Source of the DNA: a virus
Strand: one strand, 5' to 3'
IMG/VR virus record: IMGVR_UViG_3300025117_000028
Coordinates: 62,001 to 126,000 of that record
DNA length: 64,000 nucleotides
Numbering within the stretch: position 1 is the stretch's first letter; every line of letters starts with the position of its first letter. Positions 1 through 9,451 of the stretch are shown here, one piece after another. Both the position numbers and the translations under genes were made by a program. A model generated the notes under the pieces. The model searched no databases and was not told where the DNA came from. It saw nothing but the letters and a program-made list of their open reading frames with translations.

Positions 1-1
1 G

Positions 2-103
2 TTGATAGAATTAGTGGCCGATGATTATATAGAAATTTATGCCGCCGTTAATACTGCTACCGTCTTACTTACTGTTACTAAAATGTCTTTAACGATATAT
101 TGA
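2..103 (+). CDS. C-terminal end of an upstream gene (partial)
   Basis: An open frame enters from the left edge and ends at TGA 101-103, two bases before the next ATG. The 33 visible residues alternate hydrophobic and polar residues, as in beta-structured phage fibre or baseplate proteins. The N-terminus lies outside the window, so no function can be given. Confidence 0.5.
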   Translation: MIELVADDYIEIYAAVNTATVLLTVTKMSLTIY

Positions 104-104
104 T

Positions 105-389
105 ATGACTAAAAAAATCGAAAAAAAACTTCCGTCAGAATTTCAAATTACAAATGAACAATTTCTTTTGTATAAGAATATTATTTTGCAAATTGAGAAT
201 TTGAGGCTTAGATTTAAATTAGATTTGCAAGAATTAGATAATAAATTGTTGATCTTCAAAAGCGGTTTGGCCGATTCCAAGAATATTCCAACTTTAGAAG
301 AATTAAATTGTTATGTTCTAGACGAGAAAAATTTAACCTTTCATTTATCAAAACCTAAAATTGAAGAGTTAATGAATGGGAATCCTTAA
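105..389 (+). CDS. hypothetical protein, 94 aa
   Basis: Lysine- and glutamate-rich, with heptad-like leucines in residues 20-60 that suggest a helical or coiled-coil protein. No family recognised. Its end overlaps the start of the next gene by 14 bases, so it is cotranscribed with the fibre-like genes. It could be a small structural or chaperone protein; that is inference from position only. Confidence 0.6.
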   Translation: MTKKIEKKLPSEFQITNEQFLLYKNIILQIENLRLRFKLDLQELDNKLLIFKSGLADSKNIPTLEELNCYVLDEKNLTFHLSKPKIEELMNGNP

Positions 390-1710
390 TAGTTCATATA
401 CTCCTTACCCTTTTTCTATAAAAAAGGATTTTGTAACTACGGTTATTGCAAAACACATTAACGATCTTCAAGATGCGGTTAATGAGATTGTGCGCTTTTT
501 GCGTCAACCAGGAGCCCTAAGTAATACAGTTTGGGATGTAGTTGTCACTCCTTATTTAAGTTCTCGTAATGTTTCAGTTCAAACAGCAATAGAAGAAATT
601 TGCGGTTGGTTAGATACCTACTATAGCGGTGTTAGTTTCCCGGGAAATGCACTAAAAGTACTTAGAGTAAATGTTACTGAAACAGGATTAGAAGCTGTTG
701 ACGCTGGAGATGCAGTTGCAGATGCCTCTAATACAGTCGGAGATAAAACTACAACTCAAATGGAGTGTTCTAGAATTACTTTTTCCGATGATACGTATAT
801 TGAAACCGCCACCAACAAAATTAAATATGAATTCGAGTTAGACCCAGATGAACAATATATCATAGATTTAGGTGCTGGAAATGAAATAACAGATAACAAA
901 TATTTATTTCAGTTGTTAGAGAAACCAACTACTGTTATCCCAGACGATGTAAACTATGATCTATATGAAGGAACTGCCCAAATCAATTGGAATACAGGAG
1001 ATCTATTAAGTACTGATTGGACAAGAGTAACAGATACTGGTAGTCAAGCAGACGGATATAGTCATCTAGGAAGAACAGTTTTATATCTCGTTACTCCAAG
1101 AGATGGTGCTGGTCTTGCCAATGGAGCACACAAAATAAATTGTGGCCCTCTTGATGCTTCTGATTATTACTTCCGATTAGGGTTAAGAACATCTGGTTTA
1201 GGAGCTTGGCCCGGAGGTGCAGGTTATTCAAATTCATTATGGATTGCTATCTCATGTAGTGCTTTAGCATATATTCATATCCAAATATTTTCTGATGGAA
1301 TTTATTATTTAAATTTAGTGGGCGGAACATTTGTTAAGGCTTGTGATTGGACTGAAGATGTTTACCATGACATTGTTTTTAACTTTGATGGTTCAGTTGC
1401 AGGAGATGGAATCGCAATCAAAAATCTGTGGGTAGATGGGACTCTAGAAGGCTCTAGCTTTTTGAATTCAATGAGAGGGTCTGCTTGTACTCCTCAAATG
1501 GTTACTGTCTACAGTTATTCTACTGTTAATACTGGAGGCAATGAATATATTTATATAGATAAGATGGCTTTAGGGACACGCAACTATACTACTTATGCAG
1601 TTCCGGTTAATCCCGAAGACTATACTTTAGAATTAAGAGATGGACGTTATTTAGAAATAGTAAATAATAGAACTATTACTACAAGTCTTGTTGGAGTTTT
1701 AACAAGATGA
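376..1710 (+). CDS. tail fibre/adhesin-like protein, paralogue 1
   Basis: 444 aa. The N-terminal 45 residues (YPF motif, then HINDLQDAV and an FLR segment) are shared with the next gene, as is a central segment around SNTVGDKTTT and ITFSDDTYIET (residues about 115-140). The C-terminal half is rich in Gly, Asp and aromatic residues, as in a beta-sandwich carbohydrate-binding fold. Tandem paralogues of this type beside a long fibre gene suggest receptor-binding or decoration proteins. No named family was recognised; the fibre role is inferred from composition and position. Confidence 0.6.
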   Translation: MGILNSSYTPYPFSIKKDFVTTVIAKHINDLQDAVNEIVRFLRQPGALSNTVWDVVVTPYLSSRNVSVQTAIEEICGWLDTYYSGVSFPGNALKVLRVNVTETGLEAVDAGDAVADASNTVGDKTTTQMECSRITFSDDTYIETATNKIKYEFELDPDEQYIIDLGAGNEITDNKYLFQLLEKPTTVIPDDVNYDLYEGTAQINWNTGDLLSTDWTRVTDTGSQADGYSHLGRTVLYLVTPRDGAGLANGAHKINCGPLDASDYYFRLGLRTSGLGAWPGGAGYSNSLWIAISCSALAYIHIQIFSDGIYYLNLVGGTFVKACDWTEDVYHDIVFNFDGSVAGDGIAIKNLWVDGTLEGSSFLNSMRGSACTPQMVTVYSYSTVNTGGNEYIYIDKMALGTRNYTTYAVPVNPEDYTLELRDGRYLEIVNNRTITTSLVGVLTR

Positions 1711-3047
1711 GTATATTAGATAGACGTTATTCCTTCTACCCTTTTGGAACAAAGTACGACAAGACCGATATATGTTTTGCCGAACATGTAAATGAACTCC
1801 AAGATTCTATACATGATATTTGCGATTTTTTGCGAGGTACACACCCATATAATCTATGGGATTCAACTGCTGAAAATATAGTCGGGAGTAATAGTAACGT
1901 TATAGATTCCATAGAAAGTTTATGTTCTTATATTACTAGTGAACATAGTTCCATTGTTATATCTAGCCATTTGTTAGAAGGTATAATTGTTAATCTCGCA
2001 GAAACTCATTTAATCCCCGACGATTGGGGAGATATTGTTAGTAGCGCCTCTAATACAGTTGGAGATAAAACTACAACAGAATTAGAATGCGCAAAAATCA
2101 CTTTCTCAGACGATACTTATATTGAAACAACGGGCTTGAGTATCCATGAAATGGTTCTAGCAGTAGACGAACAAGGTCTTATTGATCTAGCGGGATATGA
2201 ACCAAATACCGCTAATCTTCAACATATTCAAATTTTAGAAAAACCAAAAACTGTTGTAAAAGATTCTGTCAATTATCATCTTAAAGAAGATGACGCTTAT
2301 ATAGGATGGGCCGACGGAGAGTTATTAACTACTTATTGGAATATAGTTTTAGGCACTGGAACAGTAGATGACGGGATTAGTGATGCTGGCCGTGACGTTT
2401 TATATCTTTTAAGTAGTCGTTCAGCCGCTGAATATAATGGAGCCTATAAGACTAATTGTGGAAGCCTTAGTGTAGATAATATTGGATTACGTTTCAAATT
2501 AAAAACAAATAATTTCTCTAATGGGGCAGTTGGAGTAGATGAAAATACTACTTTAAAATTGGAATTAGTTCCAACTGATTCCACGCTTATTACTGTTTTT
2601 ATTTATGAAGATAGTATTTACTACCGCCCAAATCTTGGACCATTTATATACATATGTCCTTGGACAGCCGATGTCTATCATGATTTATTTTTTAAATTAG
2701 ATGGAACTGCGGCTGCCGGAGGAATTGGAATTAAAGAAGTGTGGGTAGATAAAGTTTTGCAAGCATCAAATTTAGCAAGTTCCATGAGATCTTCTGTAGG
2801 AACTGGAAACAGTGTCTGGATGCGACTAAGAGGTAAAACCGCTGGTAATCCTGACATGCCAGGATCTGCCCATGCTTATATAGATTCTATAATTCTAGGA
2901 AGCGTAGACAATGATACTTATGCCGTCCCATATATAGGGTCTAGTTTTACAATGGACGCCTTAGATAATAGATATTATTATATTACTAATAACAATTCGA
3001 CCGATAAGAGTATTGCTGTAGTATTTCAAAACGAAGGTAATTTATGA
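1707..3047 (+). CDS. tail fibre/adhesin-like protein, paralogue 2
   Basis: 446 aa, clearly paralogous to the preceding gene: the YPF start, HVNELQDSI, SNTVGDKTTT, the TFSDDTYIET block, a W-TADVYHD block and the YAVP tail all recur. The start overlaps the previous stop (ATGA). The shared ends with divergent middles suggest duplication followed by divergence of binding surfaces. Function is inferred as for paralogue 1. Confidence 0.6.
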   Translation: MSILDRRYSFYPFGTKYDKTDICFAEHVNELQDSIHDICDFLRGTHPYNLWDSTAENIVGSNSNVIDSIESLCSYITSEHSSIVISSHLLEGIIVNLAETHLIPDDWGDIVSSASNTVGDKTTTELECAKITFSDDTYIETTGLSIHEMVLAVDEQGLIDLAGYEPNTANLQHIQILEKPKTVVKDSVNYHLKEDDAYIGWADGELLTTYWNIVLGTGTVDDGISDAGRDVLYLLSSRSAAEYNGAYKTNCGSLSVDNIGLRFKLKTNNFSNGAVGVDENTTLKLELVPTDSTLITVFIYEDSIYYRPNLGPFIYICPWTADVYHDLFFKLDGTAAAGGIGIKEVWVDKVLQASNLASSMRSSVGTGNSVWMRLRGKTAGNPDMPGSAHAYIDSIILGSVDNDTYAVPYIGSSFTMDALDNRYYYITNNNSTDKSIAVVFQNEGNL

Positions 3048-5446
3048 AAAATTATGGGGATTTAAATTTTGTAAATAGTGCTGAGGCACAATTTGGGACA
3101 TATTCTACCGGCGGCTATCCATTAATTATGTATGGAGATACTGCAAGCGATACAATATTCTTGCAAAGGACGATCACTACTCCTTCCGCTTCTACGACCT
3201 TTGAAATTATAGATATAGATACTTTCAACTTTACGTCTTCTGCAGCAGCAGTAACCAATGGTTATGAGATAGAATTTATTTCTCCTGACGCTTCTGCGGC
3301 TGGAGTTGGAGGTAGTTTCAAGTTTACTTTTGGAGATGGATACTTCGGAGATATTGATGGTTCTTTAATACTATCTAACCCATATAGGGTAGATGTAGAT
3401 GAAGCCTTTTTCATTACTCAAGGACAAGGAAGTTTATATACAGGTTCCCTTGGTTTTGTTAATCCAAGTGTAAATAAAAACTCTTCTGTTCCTTGTACTG
3501 GCGTAAAAGCTCTTGCAGTTTTTGGTCATGATGGAACAAATTACATGGAAAGTTCTTTGTTTTCTTTTGATTACTTGGCAAACAAATATCTTTACATTGG
3601 AGGTCCAGGAACCTCTAATAAAATATTATTTGGCCCACAAGTAAATTGGTGGAGTGATAGCTTTACCAGTGGAAAAACTGGAGCAACAACTGCCTTTTTA
3701 GCAAGCAGTACAGTTTATTTTGATGGAGGGACAGGATATTTCCAAGGTATTAGTGGATATAAATCAACCGTACAAACTCAAACAGATTTCATTCTTAAAG
3801 CTGGTGACGCTGTTACTGGAGCAATTGAAGGTGGAAGTCTCTTTTTACAACAAGGGGCGCCGGGTTGGGGGGGTGCGCCTACTCCTGAAAGAGGAGTTAT
3901 TTTAGTTGCTTATAAACCAAATGATGTGACACCATATACAATTGGATTTTTTGGAAAGGATAGTTCAACAACCTGTCCCCAAAGTATTGCTTTTGGACCG
4001 TGTCAGCCTTCGGGGTATACAGCAGCAACACCCAATCTAGGTCGGACAGACAATCGTTGGGGAACTCTTTATTGTAAATATGATTTAGAAGGTAATGAGG
4101 TTGCAATAGACCTTATTGGAAACATTCGTTTTGATAATACTTACTCAGGTACAATTTTTGGAGAAGACAAAGCCTCAGGAACAGGAACTTCTTTAACGAT
4201 ACAAGCGGGTGGTGGTGGGACAGGAGTTGGCGGAATTCTATACCTCAAAGGAGGATCTGGAGCTAGTGCAACCGGTAATGTATGTATACAATCCAACACA
4301 ACAAATTACTTAACTCTAGACGCAGATGAGTTTTATCCTTCCGAAACAAACACTATCTCATTAGGTATTAGTACTTCTAAACGTTGGTCTAATATATATA
4401 CTCATATGTTAGATATAAAAACACAAAATGACACACATGTTCCATTAGCTATTCAGAACGCAAGTGGAATAAGTACTTTTCAAATAGCAGGTTCTGGCAG
4501 TAATTATAATATTACTGCTGCAGCTCAAAGTTTCACTATGAGTACTACTGGCGATTGTACTATTCAACCAGGTGGGTCTATTGGCAACAACATGACTCTT
4601 ATTGCCGGGACTACTAGTAGTGGGGATGGAGGTACTTTATACCTTAAAGGTGGAGTTGGTGTTGCTAATGGCGGAAATATTGTTGTTCAAACTGGAGTAC
4701 AAGGAACAACTACAGTTAGTCTTAAACATTATGTCACTAGCGTCTCTAAGACAGTAACATGGGGAAATAATTGTTTATACCCAGGTAATTCTTCTTATGA
4801 TCTAGGAGCAACAACTAATCCTTGGGGAGACCTCCATCTTGTAGGAGACATTTCCGCTGCTTCTATGACATTAACCGGAGATGCAACACTCAAAGATTTA
4901 TATCTTACTGGTAATTGTTATGTAGATAGCGCTATGGTTATCAGCGGAACTACACAAACTTGGGTTGGCTCTGGCGGTGTTGATACTAATGGAGTAGTTG
5001 ATGGAGCCGGAGGGTTCAAAATAAATGGAGCGAGTACTGTCTCTAATACTAACCAGTTTAATGGAGCCGGGGGTGTCAATACCAGTGCATCAATCACTTC
5101 ATCAGGAACATATATTGCAGGTACAGGATCATGTTATGGTAGTTTTGCTGGTGGTGTCCAATCTGGTGGCACTAGTACTGCTTTTCGAAAGATAAGATGG
5201 GAAACCGTAAGTGGATTATATATAAGTACTTCGGAATTTTCTGTGAATTGGACCCGAGGAAGCAAAGTAATAGTAGGAATCAGTGCTATTTGGTTCGACA
5301 ATGATGCAGCAACTTATTATGTTTTACCGTCACATAGTCATGATACAACTGCTTACTATACTGGAACTGCATTTAAAGCTACAAATACAGCAGATTTCCT
5401 AGCAGCAGATACAGTAACATTTACAGTATATTACTATATACCTTAA
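3044..5446 (+). CDS. long repetitive tail-fibre-like protein, 800 aa
   Basis: 800 aa, rich in Gly, Ser and Thr and poor in charge. Short motifs recur: LG followed by RW or PW (near residues 328, 446 and 582), and YLKGG (near 401 and 545). This is typical of trimeric phage fibre shafts. The last 90 residues are rich in aromatic residues and His and could be the receptor-binding tip. The start overlaps the previous stop. No chaperone or peptidase signature is visible at the C-terminus. Confidence 0.6.
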   Translation: MKNYGDLNFVNSAEAQFGTYSTGGYPLIMYGDTASDTIFLQRTITTPSASTTFEIIDIDTFNFTSSAAAVTNGYEIEFISPDASAAGVGGSFKFTFGDGYFGDIDGSLILSNPYRVDVDEAFFITQGQGSLYTGSLGFVNPSVNKNSSVPCTGVKALAVFGHDGTNYMESSLFSFDYLANKYLYIGGPGTSNKILFGPQVNWWSDSFTSGKTGATTAFLASSTVYFDGGTGYFQGISGYKSTVQTQTDFILKAGDAVTGAIEGGSLFLQQGAPGWGGAPTPERGVILVAYKPNDVTPYTIGFFGKDSSTTCPQSIAFGPCQPSGYTAATPNLGRTDNRWGTLYCKYDLEGNEVAIDLIGNIRFDNTYSGTIFGEDKASGTGTSLTIQAGGGGTGVGGILYLKGGSGASATGNVCIQSNTTNYLTLDADEFYPSETNTISLGISTSKRWSNIYTHMLDIKTQNDTHVPLAIQNASGISTFQIAGSGSNYNITAAAQSFTMSTTGDCTIQPGGSIGNNMTLIAGTTSSGDGGTLYLKGGVGVANGGNIVVQTGVQGTTTVSLKHYVTSVSKTVTWGNNCLYPGNSSYDLGATTNPWGDLHLVGDISAASMTLTGDATLKDLYLTGNCYVDSAMVISGTTQTWVGSGGVDTNGVVDGAGGFKINGASTVSNTNQFNGAGGVNTSASITSSGTYIAGTGSCYGSFAGGVQSGGTSTAFRKIRWETVSGLYISTSEFSVNWTRGSKVIVGISAIWFDNDAATYYVLPSHSHDTTAYYTGTAFKATNTADFLAADTVTFTVYYYIP

Positions 5447-5455
5447 GGAGTATTT

Positions 5456-5998
5456 ATGCTTAAGTTCATTTACTGGTTGTGGATGTTTTCTAGCTGGGTT
5501 ATGAAATTTTGGTATAATATCCGTTATGTTTTTAAAAAAAAGCAAGCACTCAAAGACCTGAAAGCTTGGGAAAAAACTTTTGCCGAGTGTGAATCTCTAG
5601 ATGATATTAGTAAACAGTTAAGTATCGCTCCCTTGCGATGGAAGTCAGATTATTTTGGTGGGACCTTAGATAATATATCTGAACCTTGGGTGACTCTTGC
5701 TGCTAAAGGTGGAGACTGCGATAGTCTTGCAAGACTATGGTCTCATCTCTTAGAATTCTGTCCTATCGTCACTGACGTTTATCAGTTTGCTATGGTTGAA
5801 GGAGTTCGCGGCCATGTTGTTGTCGTATTTAAAATGAGAGACAATCATAGATGGTTTGTAATAAGTAATTTCTTCCTTCTTGGATCTACATATGTTAAAT
5901 TCTCTACGATAGGAGATCGTTTTTATCGTTATTTTAGTCATGGATATCTTTACGACAACAATCTAAAACTAATACAAATAGTAAAACCAGGAGATTAA
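5456..5998 (+). CDS. transglutaminase-like cysteine peptidase fold protein
   Basis: 180 aa. A hydrophobic N-terminus (residues 1-26, rich in Trp, Phe and Tyr) looks like a membrane anchor. GGDCDSLA (Cys88), then His120 in RGHVVVVF, then Asn138 in ISN fit the Cys-His-Asp/Asn order of bacterial transglutaminase-like peptidases. An AGGAG lies 6-10 bases before the ATG. Placed between fibre and lysis-region genes it may cut or crosslink envelope or virion proteins; that role is inferred. Confidence 0.55.
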   Translation: MLKFIYWLWMFSSWVMKFWYNIRYVFKKKQALKDLKAWEKTFAECESLDDISKQLSIAPLRWKSDYFGGTLDNISEPWVTLAAKGGDCDSLARLWSHLLEFCPIVTDVYQFAMVEGVRGHVVVVFKMRDNHRWFVISNFFLLGSTYVKFSTIGDRFYRYFSHGYLYDNNLKLIQIVKPGD

Positions 5999-6412
5999 AT
6001 GTACTTTAGTCCCGAAGAAAGAATTGCTAGAAGAGTAGGAAAGTTCAAACCTAAAACTATGAGTAAAGAATTTCCTATTAATTCTAATCATGTAAAAGAG
6101 ATATCTGTTATTCGGGAAGTTAAAATTGTAGAACAGTTTGACAAGAAAAAGTTAAATGATATTGCGCGCGAATTAGCTAAAGAAATACTAAAAGAAATTT
6201 TAGCCTTAATTCCGCAACAACAATTAAAAGAAATTTCAAATAATATTGATAACTTAAAACCCAAAGGTTTAGATTTACAAATACCTATATTACCTGATAA
6301 AATAAAGGTTGAGAGAGTTGCTCCAGATGGGCTTGATAATGTCAAAGTCCAATCTCAGACAACTAGTTCAGACATAGATAATATCCTTGCAAAATTAGCA
6401 GGAGTTTTATGA
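5999..6412 (+). CDS. hypothetical protein, 137 aa
   Basis: A basic N-terminus is followed by a helical stretch (residues 40-85, many Leu, Ile and Lys) and a Pro-rich linker. No family recognised. It starts at the base after the previous stop, and its end overlaps the actin-like gene (ATGA), so it may be an accessory to that ATPase; this is inference from coupling. Confidence 0.55.
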   Translation: MYFSPEERIARRVGKFKPKTMSKEFPINSNHVKEISVIREVKIVEQFDKKKLNDIARELAKEILKEILALIPQQQLKEISNNIDNLKPKGLDLQIPILPDKIKVERVAPDGLDNVKVQSQTTSSDIDNILAKLAGVL

Positions 6413-7449
6413 GTTTTTTCGGTCTTGATGTTGGTACTTCTAACTTAGTTTCCGCTTATGAATTAGGCGGAAAAATTCTTTATAAGAAAGTTAGAGATGC
6501 CTTTTATGTAATAAATTTAGACAAAGGGATAGGAATAAATCCTTTACAAGCCGCTGGTGTTTCGTATCTAGAACAAGATGGCAAGATTTTTTTGTTAGGT
6601 GACGATGCGGTACGGTTTGCTGCTGGACAAAACCAACAGGCCAGACGCCCCATGAAGAATGGTCTTATATCTGATATAGACCTAGAGGCTGAAGGTATGA
6701 TGATAAAGCTTTTAAGTGCGGTTACTTCTAACATACCAGAAGGAAGTATCGTGAAATTTTCTATCCCTGCCAAACAGTTGGGAGCAGATGATAGTCCATT
6801 GGTTATTCATTCGGAAATTATACAAGACATTTTACAGACATTAGGGTTTAAAGGAAGTCCAATAAATGAGGCTGCTTGTGTAGTTTTATCTGAATTGGCC
6901 GAATTAAAATTTACTGGTTTAGCTATTTCTGCTGGTGGTGGATTAATTAATTCTACGATTTGTAATCTTGGCCAACCCTTATCTGATTTCACTTTCAGTA
7001 TACAGGGCTCTGGAGATAAGATAGATCAGATAGTTGCTAATTCTTTACGAGGGCTTGGAGTCTCAACGACTTCTATTACTTTAGCCAAAGAAAGAATGAG
7101 TAAAGAGAAACGGGGTATTTATAATCCTGCAGGCAGAAATTCCAAAGAGCAAAGAATAGAGAAAGGTATTGCCTCTGCCTATAAGAGTATTATAGATAAT
7201 TTCGTTGACAATTTAGAGATGGTATTTGCAACTTCTCACAATATTCCAAACTTTGAAGATAAACTAGCCTTTGTAGTTGCTGGAGGAACCGCTTTAATGC
7301 CTGGGTTCTGTGATTATTTAAATGAAGCAATGGCGCGCAAAAAATTTCCTATAGAAATAGATCAGGCCCATTTAGCTTCTGAGCCACTAGATTGTGTGGC
7401 AAAAGGTGCTTTAATTGCTGCGAGGTTGACAAATGGCCAATCAATTTAA
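6409..7449 (+). CDS. actin-like (ParM/MreB-fold) ATPase
   Basis: 346 aa. Phosphate-1 motif GLDVGTSN at residues 5-12, a phosphate-2-like motif around residues 170-180 (ISAGGGLINST), and adenosine motif AGGTALMPG near residue 295 occur in the order expected for the actin/Hsp70 superfamily. Length fits ParM, MreB or MamK. Phage actins can form filaments for DNA positioning or segregation. Here the gene sits between structural and lysis genes, so it could also serve virion assembly. The fold call is firm; the cellular role is open. Confidence 0.75.
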   Translation: MSFFGLDVGTSNLVSAYELGGKILYKKVRDAFYVINLDKGIGINPLQAAGVSYLEQDGKIFLLGDDAVRFAAGQNQQARRPMKNGLISDIDLEAEGMMIKLLSAVTSNIPEGSIVKFSIPAKQLGADDSPLVIHSEIIQDILQTLGFKGSPINEAACVVLSELAELKFTGLAISAGGGLINSTICNLGQPLSDFTFSIQGSGDKIDQIVANSLRGLGVSTTSITLAKERMSKEKRGIYNPAGRNSKEQRIEKGIASAYKSIIDNFVDNLEMVFATSHNIPNFEDKLAFVVAGGTALMPGFCDYLNEAMARKKFPIEIDQAHLASEPLDCVAKGALIAARLTNGQSI

Positions 7450-7660
7450 AGGTTTTATAGACAATATTAGTTTAATTGTTCAAATTATTATAGTCATAGG
7501 TGCTCTTTTAGGTTTGACTGGCTGGGCTTTAACAGAAGCTAGAAGTTATACAGATCTTCAAATTGAAGCAGTCGAAAAGTATAATATTACTGTACAAAAT
7601 GACACAATTAAAAGACTAGATAGAATTGAAAATAAACTAGACCGAATGCTAGAAAAATGA
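7433..7660 (+). CDS. small single-pass membrane protein, possible holin or spanin part
   Basis: 75 aa. One hydrophobic segment (about residues 12-34) is followed by a charged helical C-terminus with a KRLDRIENKLDRML heptad pattern. It overlaps the actin-like gene by 17 bases and the next gene by 4. A membrane segment plus coiled coil in this region suggests a lysis accessory, but the family is not recognised. Confidence 0.55.
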   Translation: MANQFKGFIDNISLIVQIIIVIGALLGLTGWALTEARSYTDLQIEAVEKYNITVQNDTIKRLDRIENKLDRMLEK

Positions 7661-7902
7661 AATGGTTAACTGATCCTAAAGATAATACTCCCTCAGTAAG
7701 TTTAACACTCTTATTAGTAGCTTTCATGGCTACACTAGTATGTGTTTTATTTGGAGGTTCCAGCTTTTTACTAGGATCTATGACCATAGTTATTCCTAGC
7801 GCAGACACAACATTTTTAGCCACTATTGCTGGATTATATTTTACTCGACGCAATATTACATTTGGATTTAAAAGTTCTAATATAGAGAGACCAGAAATAT
7901 GA
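7657..7902 (+). CDS. small two-pass membrane protein, holin-like
   Basis: 81 aa with two hydrophobic segments (about residues 13-35 and 40-62) and short polar ends. Size and topology resemble class II holins. The endolysin lies about 5 kb downstream on the same strand. The holin call rests on topology and neighbourhood, not on a recognised family. Confidence 0.5.
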   Translation: MKWLTDPKDNTPSVSLTLLLVAFMATLVCVLFGGSSFLLGSMTIVIPSADTTFLATIAGLYFTRRNITFGFKSSNIERPEI

Positions 7903-8387
7903 GCGAAGTTACAGAGACCATTATAGTCCAACAAGTTGTTTTATCTGTAGCCGGAGCTTCTACAGTCGCATATGACATATTAGTTGATGGTCGTTATTGC
8001 AATTTTAATATCCTAGAAGAAGATGGAACTGATTATTTAAAAGTTAAAGACGATGATGCTAGGATAGGAGATATTGTAGTATGGCGCTCTTCGGATACTA
8101 CTCCTAAGATTAGAATTACTTTCACTTCTGCTTTTGAAGGATTGTTAGTTGTATTGGGTGGAGCAACTGAAACTTATGAAATTCTTGACCGTATAGATGA
8201 TTTAGAAATCGCGGTTAATACTTTGATTAATGCTGCAAATTATAAATTTGCTAAAGTTGTTCCTGTAAGTTCTGCTATTGACATTGTATCCAATCGTTGT
8301 TCTACAGTAGAGACTCGTCTACTTGATATAGAAGAACAACTTACCCGTCTCAATCGTTACTTAAACACTACTACAGTGATTAGTTAA
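7899..8387 (+). CDS. hypothetical structural-type protein, 162 aa
   Basis: The N-terminal half alternates hydrophobic and polar residues (beta-rich); the C-terminal half has a helical pattern (IDDLEIAVNTLI, then VETRLLDIEEQLTRL) that could trimerise. This resembles small virion or fibre-associated proteins. It ends the first plus-strand block, and a gap of about 70 bases follows. Confidence 0.5.
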   Translation: MSEVTETIIVQQVVLSVAGASTVAYDILVDGRYCNFNILEEDGTDYLKVKDDDARIGDIVVWRSSDTTPKIRITFTSAFEGLLVVLGGATETYEILDRIDDLEIAVNTLINAANYKFAKVVPVSSAIDIVSNRCSTVETRLLDIEEQLTRLNRYLNTTTVIS

Positions 8388-8456
8388 CGAAACCCTTCTG
8401 TCTAATTAGTTTCTAAGTTACAATAAATTTTAATATAGTTTTATTTGGAGTATTTC

Positions 8457-9425
8457 ATGGGCGAATTACGTGATATTAATTTATTAGGTCGAATGAACCA
8501 AGCTGTAACCAGCAAAGTGACTTTACCATATCGTTCAGATTGGTTAAGACCCACAGAAGCATCAGTTATAGACATCCATGGTAACGTTCTGGGCCATTGC
8601 GCGCGTTCTATTTACTACCGCATCAAAGGGGAAGGGGTTACCAATCCTATGTCTCTAAAGGCCTTAAAACGCGCTGAATTGGGCAACTATGTAGAAGAGG
8701 CAATTCGGAATAGAATTCGCGACACTGGATTATATGTCGGATCTAATATGAGGTATAGAAACCAAGAATATAATATTTCTGGAGAAATGGATTGCTTAGT
8801 AAAACATGGAACTGATTATATTGCCGTAGAAGTAAAAAGTTTCTGGGGGTATAACGCAGAACGTGAAATTATGGGAGGTTGGAGAGGTAGAGGAAATGGA
8901 CGTTATTTTGAACCTGGTAAACCAAAGGATAATCATCTTTTACAATTATTAGTTTATATTTCTTCTTTTAATGAAACTAGAGCAGAAGAAAATAATGGTT
9001 TCTTTTTAACCGGAGGTAAATTAATTTATTCTTCGCGTGACACACAAGATGACAAAGAATTTGATGTAGAAATTGTAGAAGGAGCCAATGGAGTTCATCA
9101 CGCAAAAGTATCTTGTTTGTGTGAAGACGGAAATTATCATAGAGTCCTAAGAGACGACTTTACTATAGAAGGACTATACGAACGTTATGTTTTTATCCAA
9201 GGCAAAATAAATAGGAACGAAATCCCAAACCGTGAATTTAGGAGATTTCTAACTAACGCTGAAATTACTACTGCTGCAGAAAGTGGAGAAATTTCTAAAA
9301 CTACTTATGCAGAATGGCAACGAAGTCCTAATGAGCTTAATACAGAAAAATGTGGAGGATCATGGCAATGTTGCTACTGCGATTTCAAACAAATTTGTAC
9401 ACCTTGGGCAGCTAGACAAAACTAA
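8457..9425 (+). CDS. Cas4/RecB-like PD-(D/E)XK nuclease
   Basis: 322 aa from the ATG preceded by TTTGGAGT; the frame is open 12 bases further up, but only from a TTG. The nuclease core shows GEMDCLVK (Asp) followed by AVEVKSF (Glu, Lys). An early Cys in the LGHCARS segment and the C-terminal set CGGSWQCCYCDFKQIC suit a Cas4-type Fe-S cluster. Directly upstream of primase-helicase, it probably acts as a recombination or end-processing exonuclease. The gap 8388-8456 in front may hold a promoter; I could not define one. Confidence 0.75.
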   Translation: MGELRDINLLGRMNQAVTSKVTLPYRSDWLRPTEASVIDIHGNVLGHCARSIYYRIKGEGVTNPMSLKALKRAELGNYVEEAIRNRIRDTGLYVGSNMRYRNQEYNISGEMDCLVKHGTDYIAVEVKSFWGYNAEREIMGGWRGRGNGRYFEPGKPKDNHLLQLLVYISSFNETRAEENNGFFLTGGKLIYSSRDTQDDKEFDVEIVEGANGVHHAKVSCLCEDGNYHRVLRDDFTIEGLYERYVFIQGKINRNEIPNREFRRFLTNAEITTAAESGEISKTTYAEWQRSPNELNTEKCGGSWQCCYCDFKQICTPWAARQN

Positions 9426-9451
9426 TCTGGGAGAATTGATTTTAAGGTACT

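Noticed and set aside
5750-6345. Opposite-strand ORFs inside the early plus genes
   Set aside because: They overlap well-supported genes fully, lack ribosome sites and have codon-shadow composition.
8388-8456. Promoter before the Cas4-like gene
   Set aside because: AT-rich with TATA-like stretches but no -35/-10 pair better than chance.
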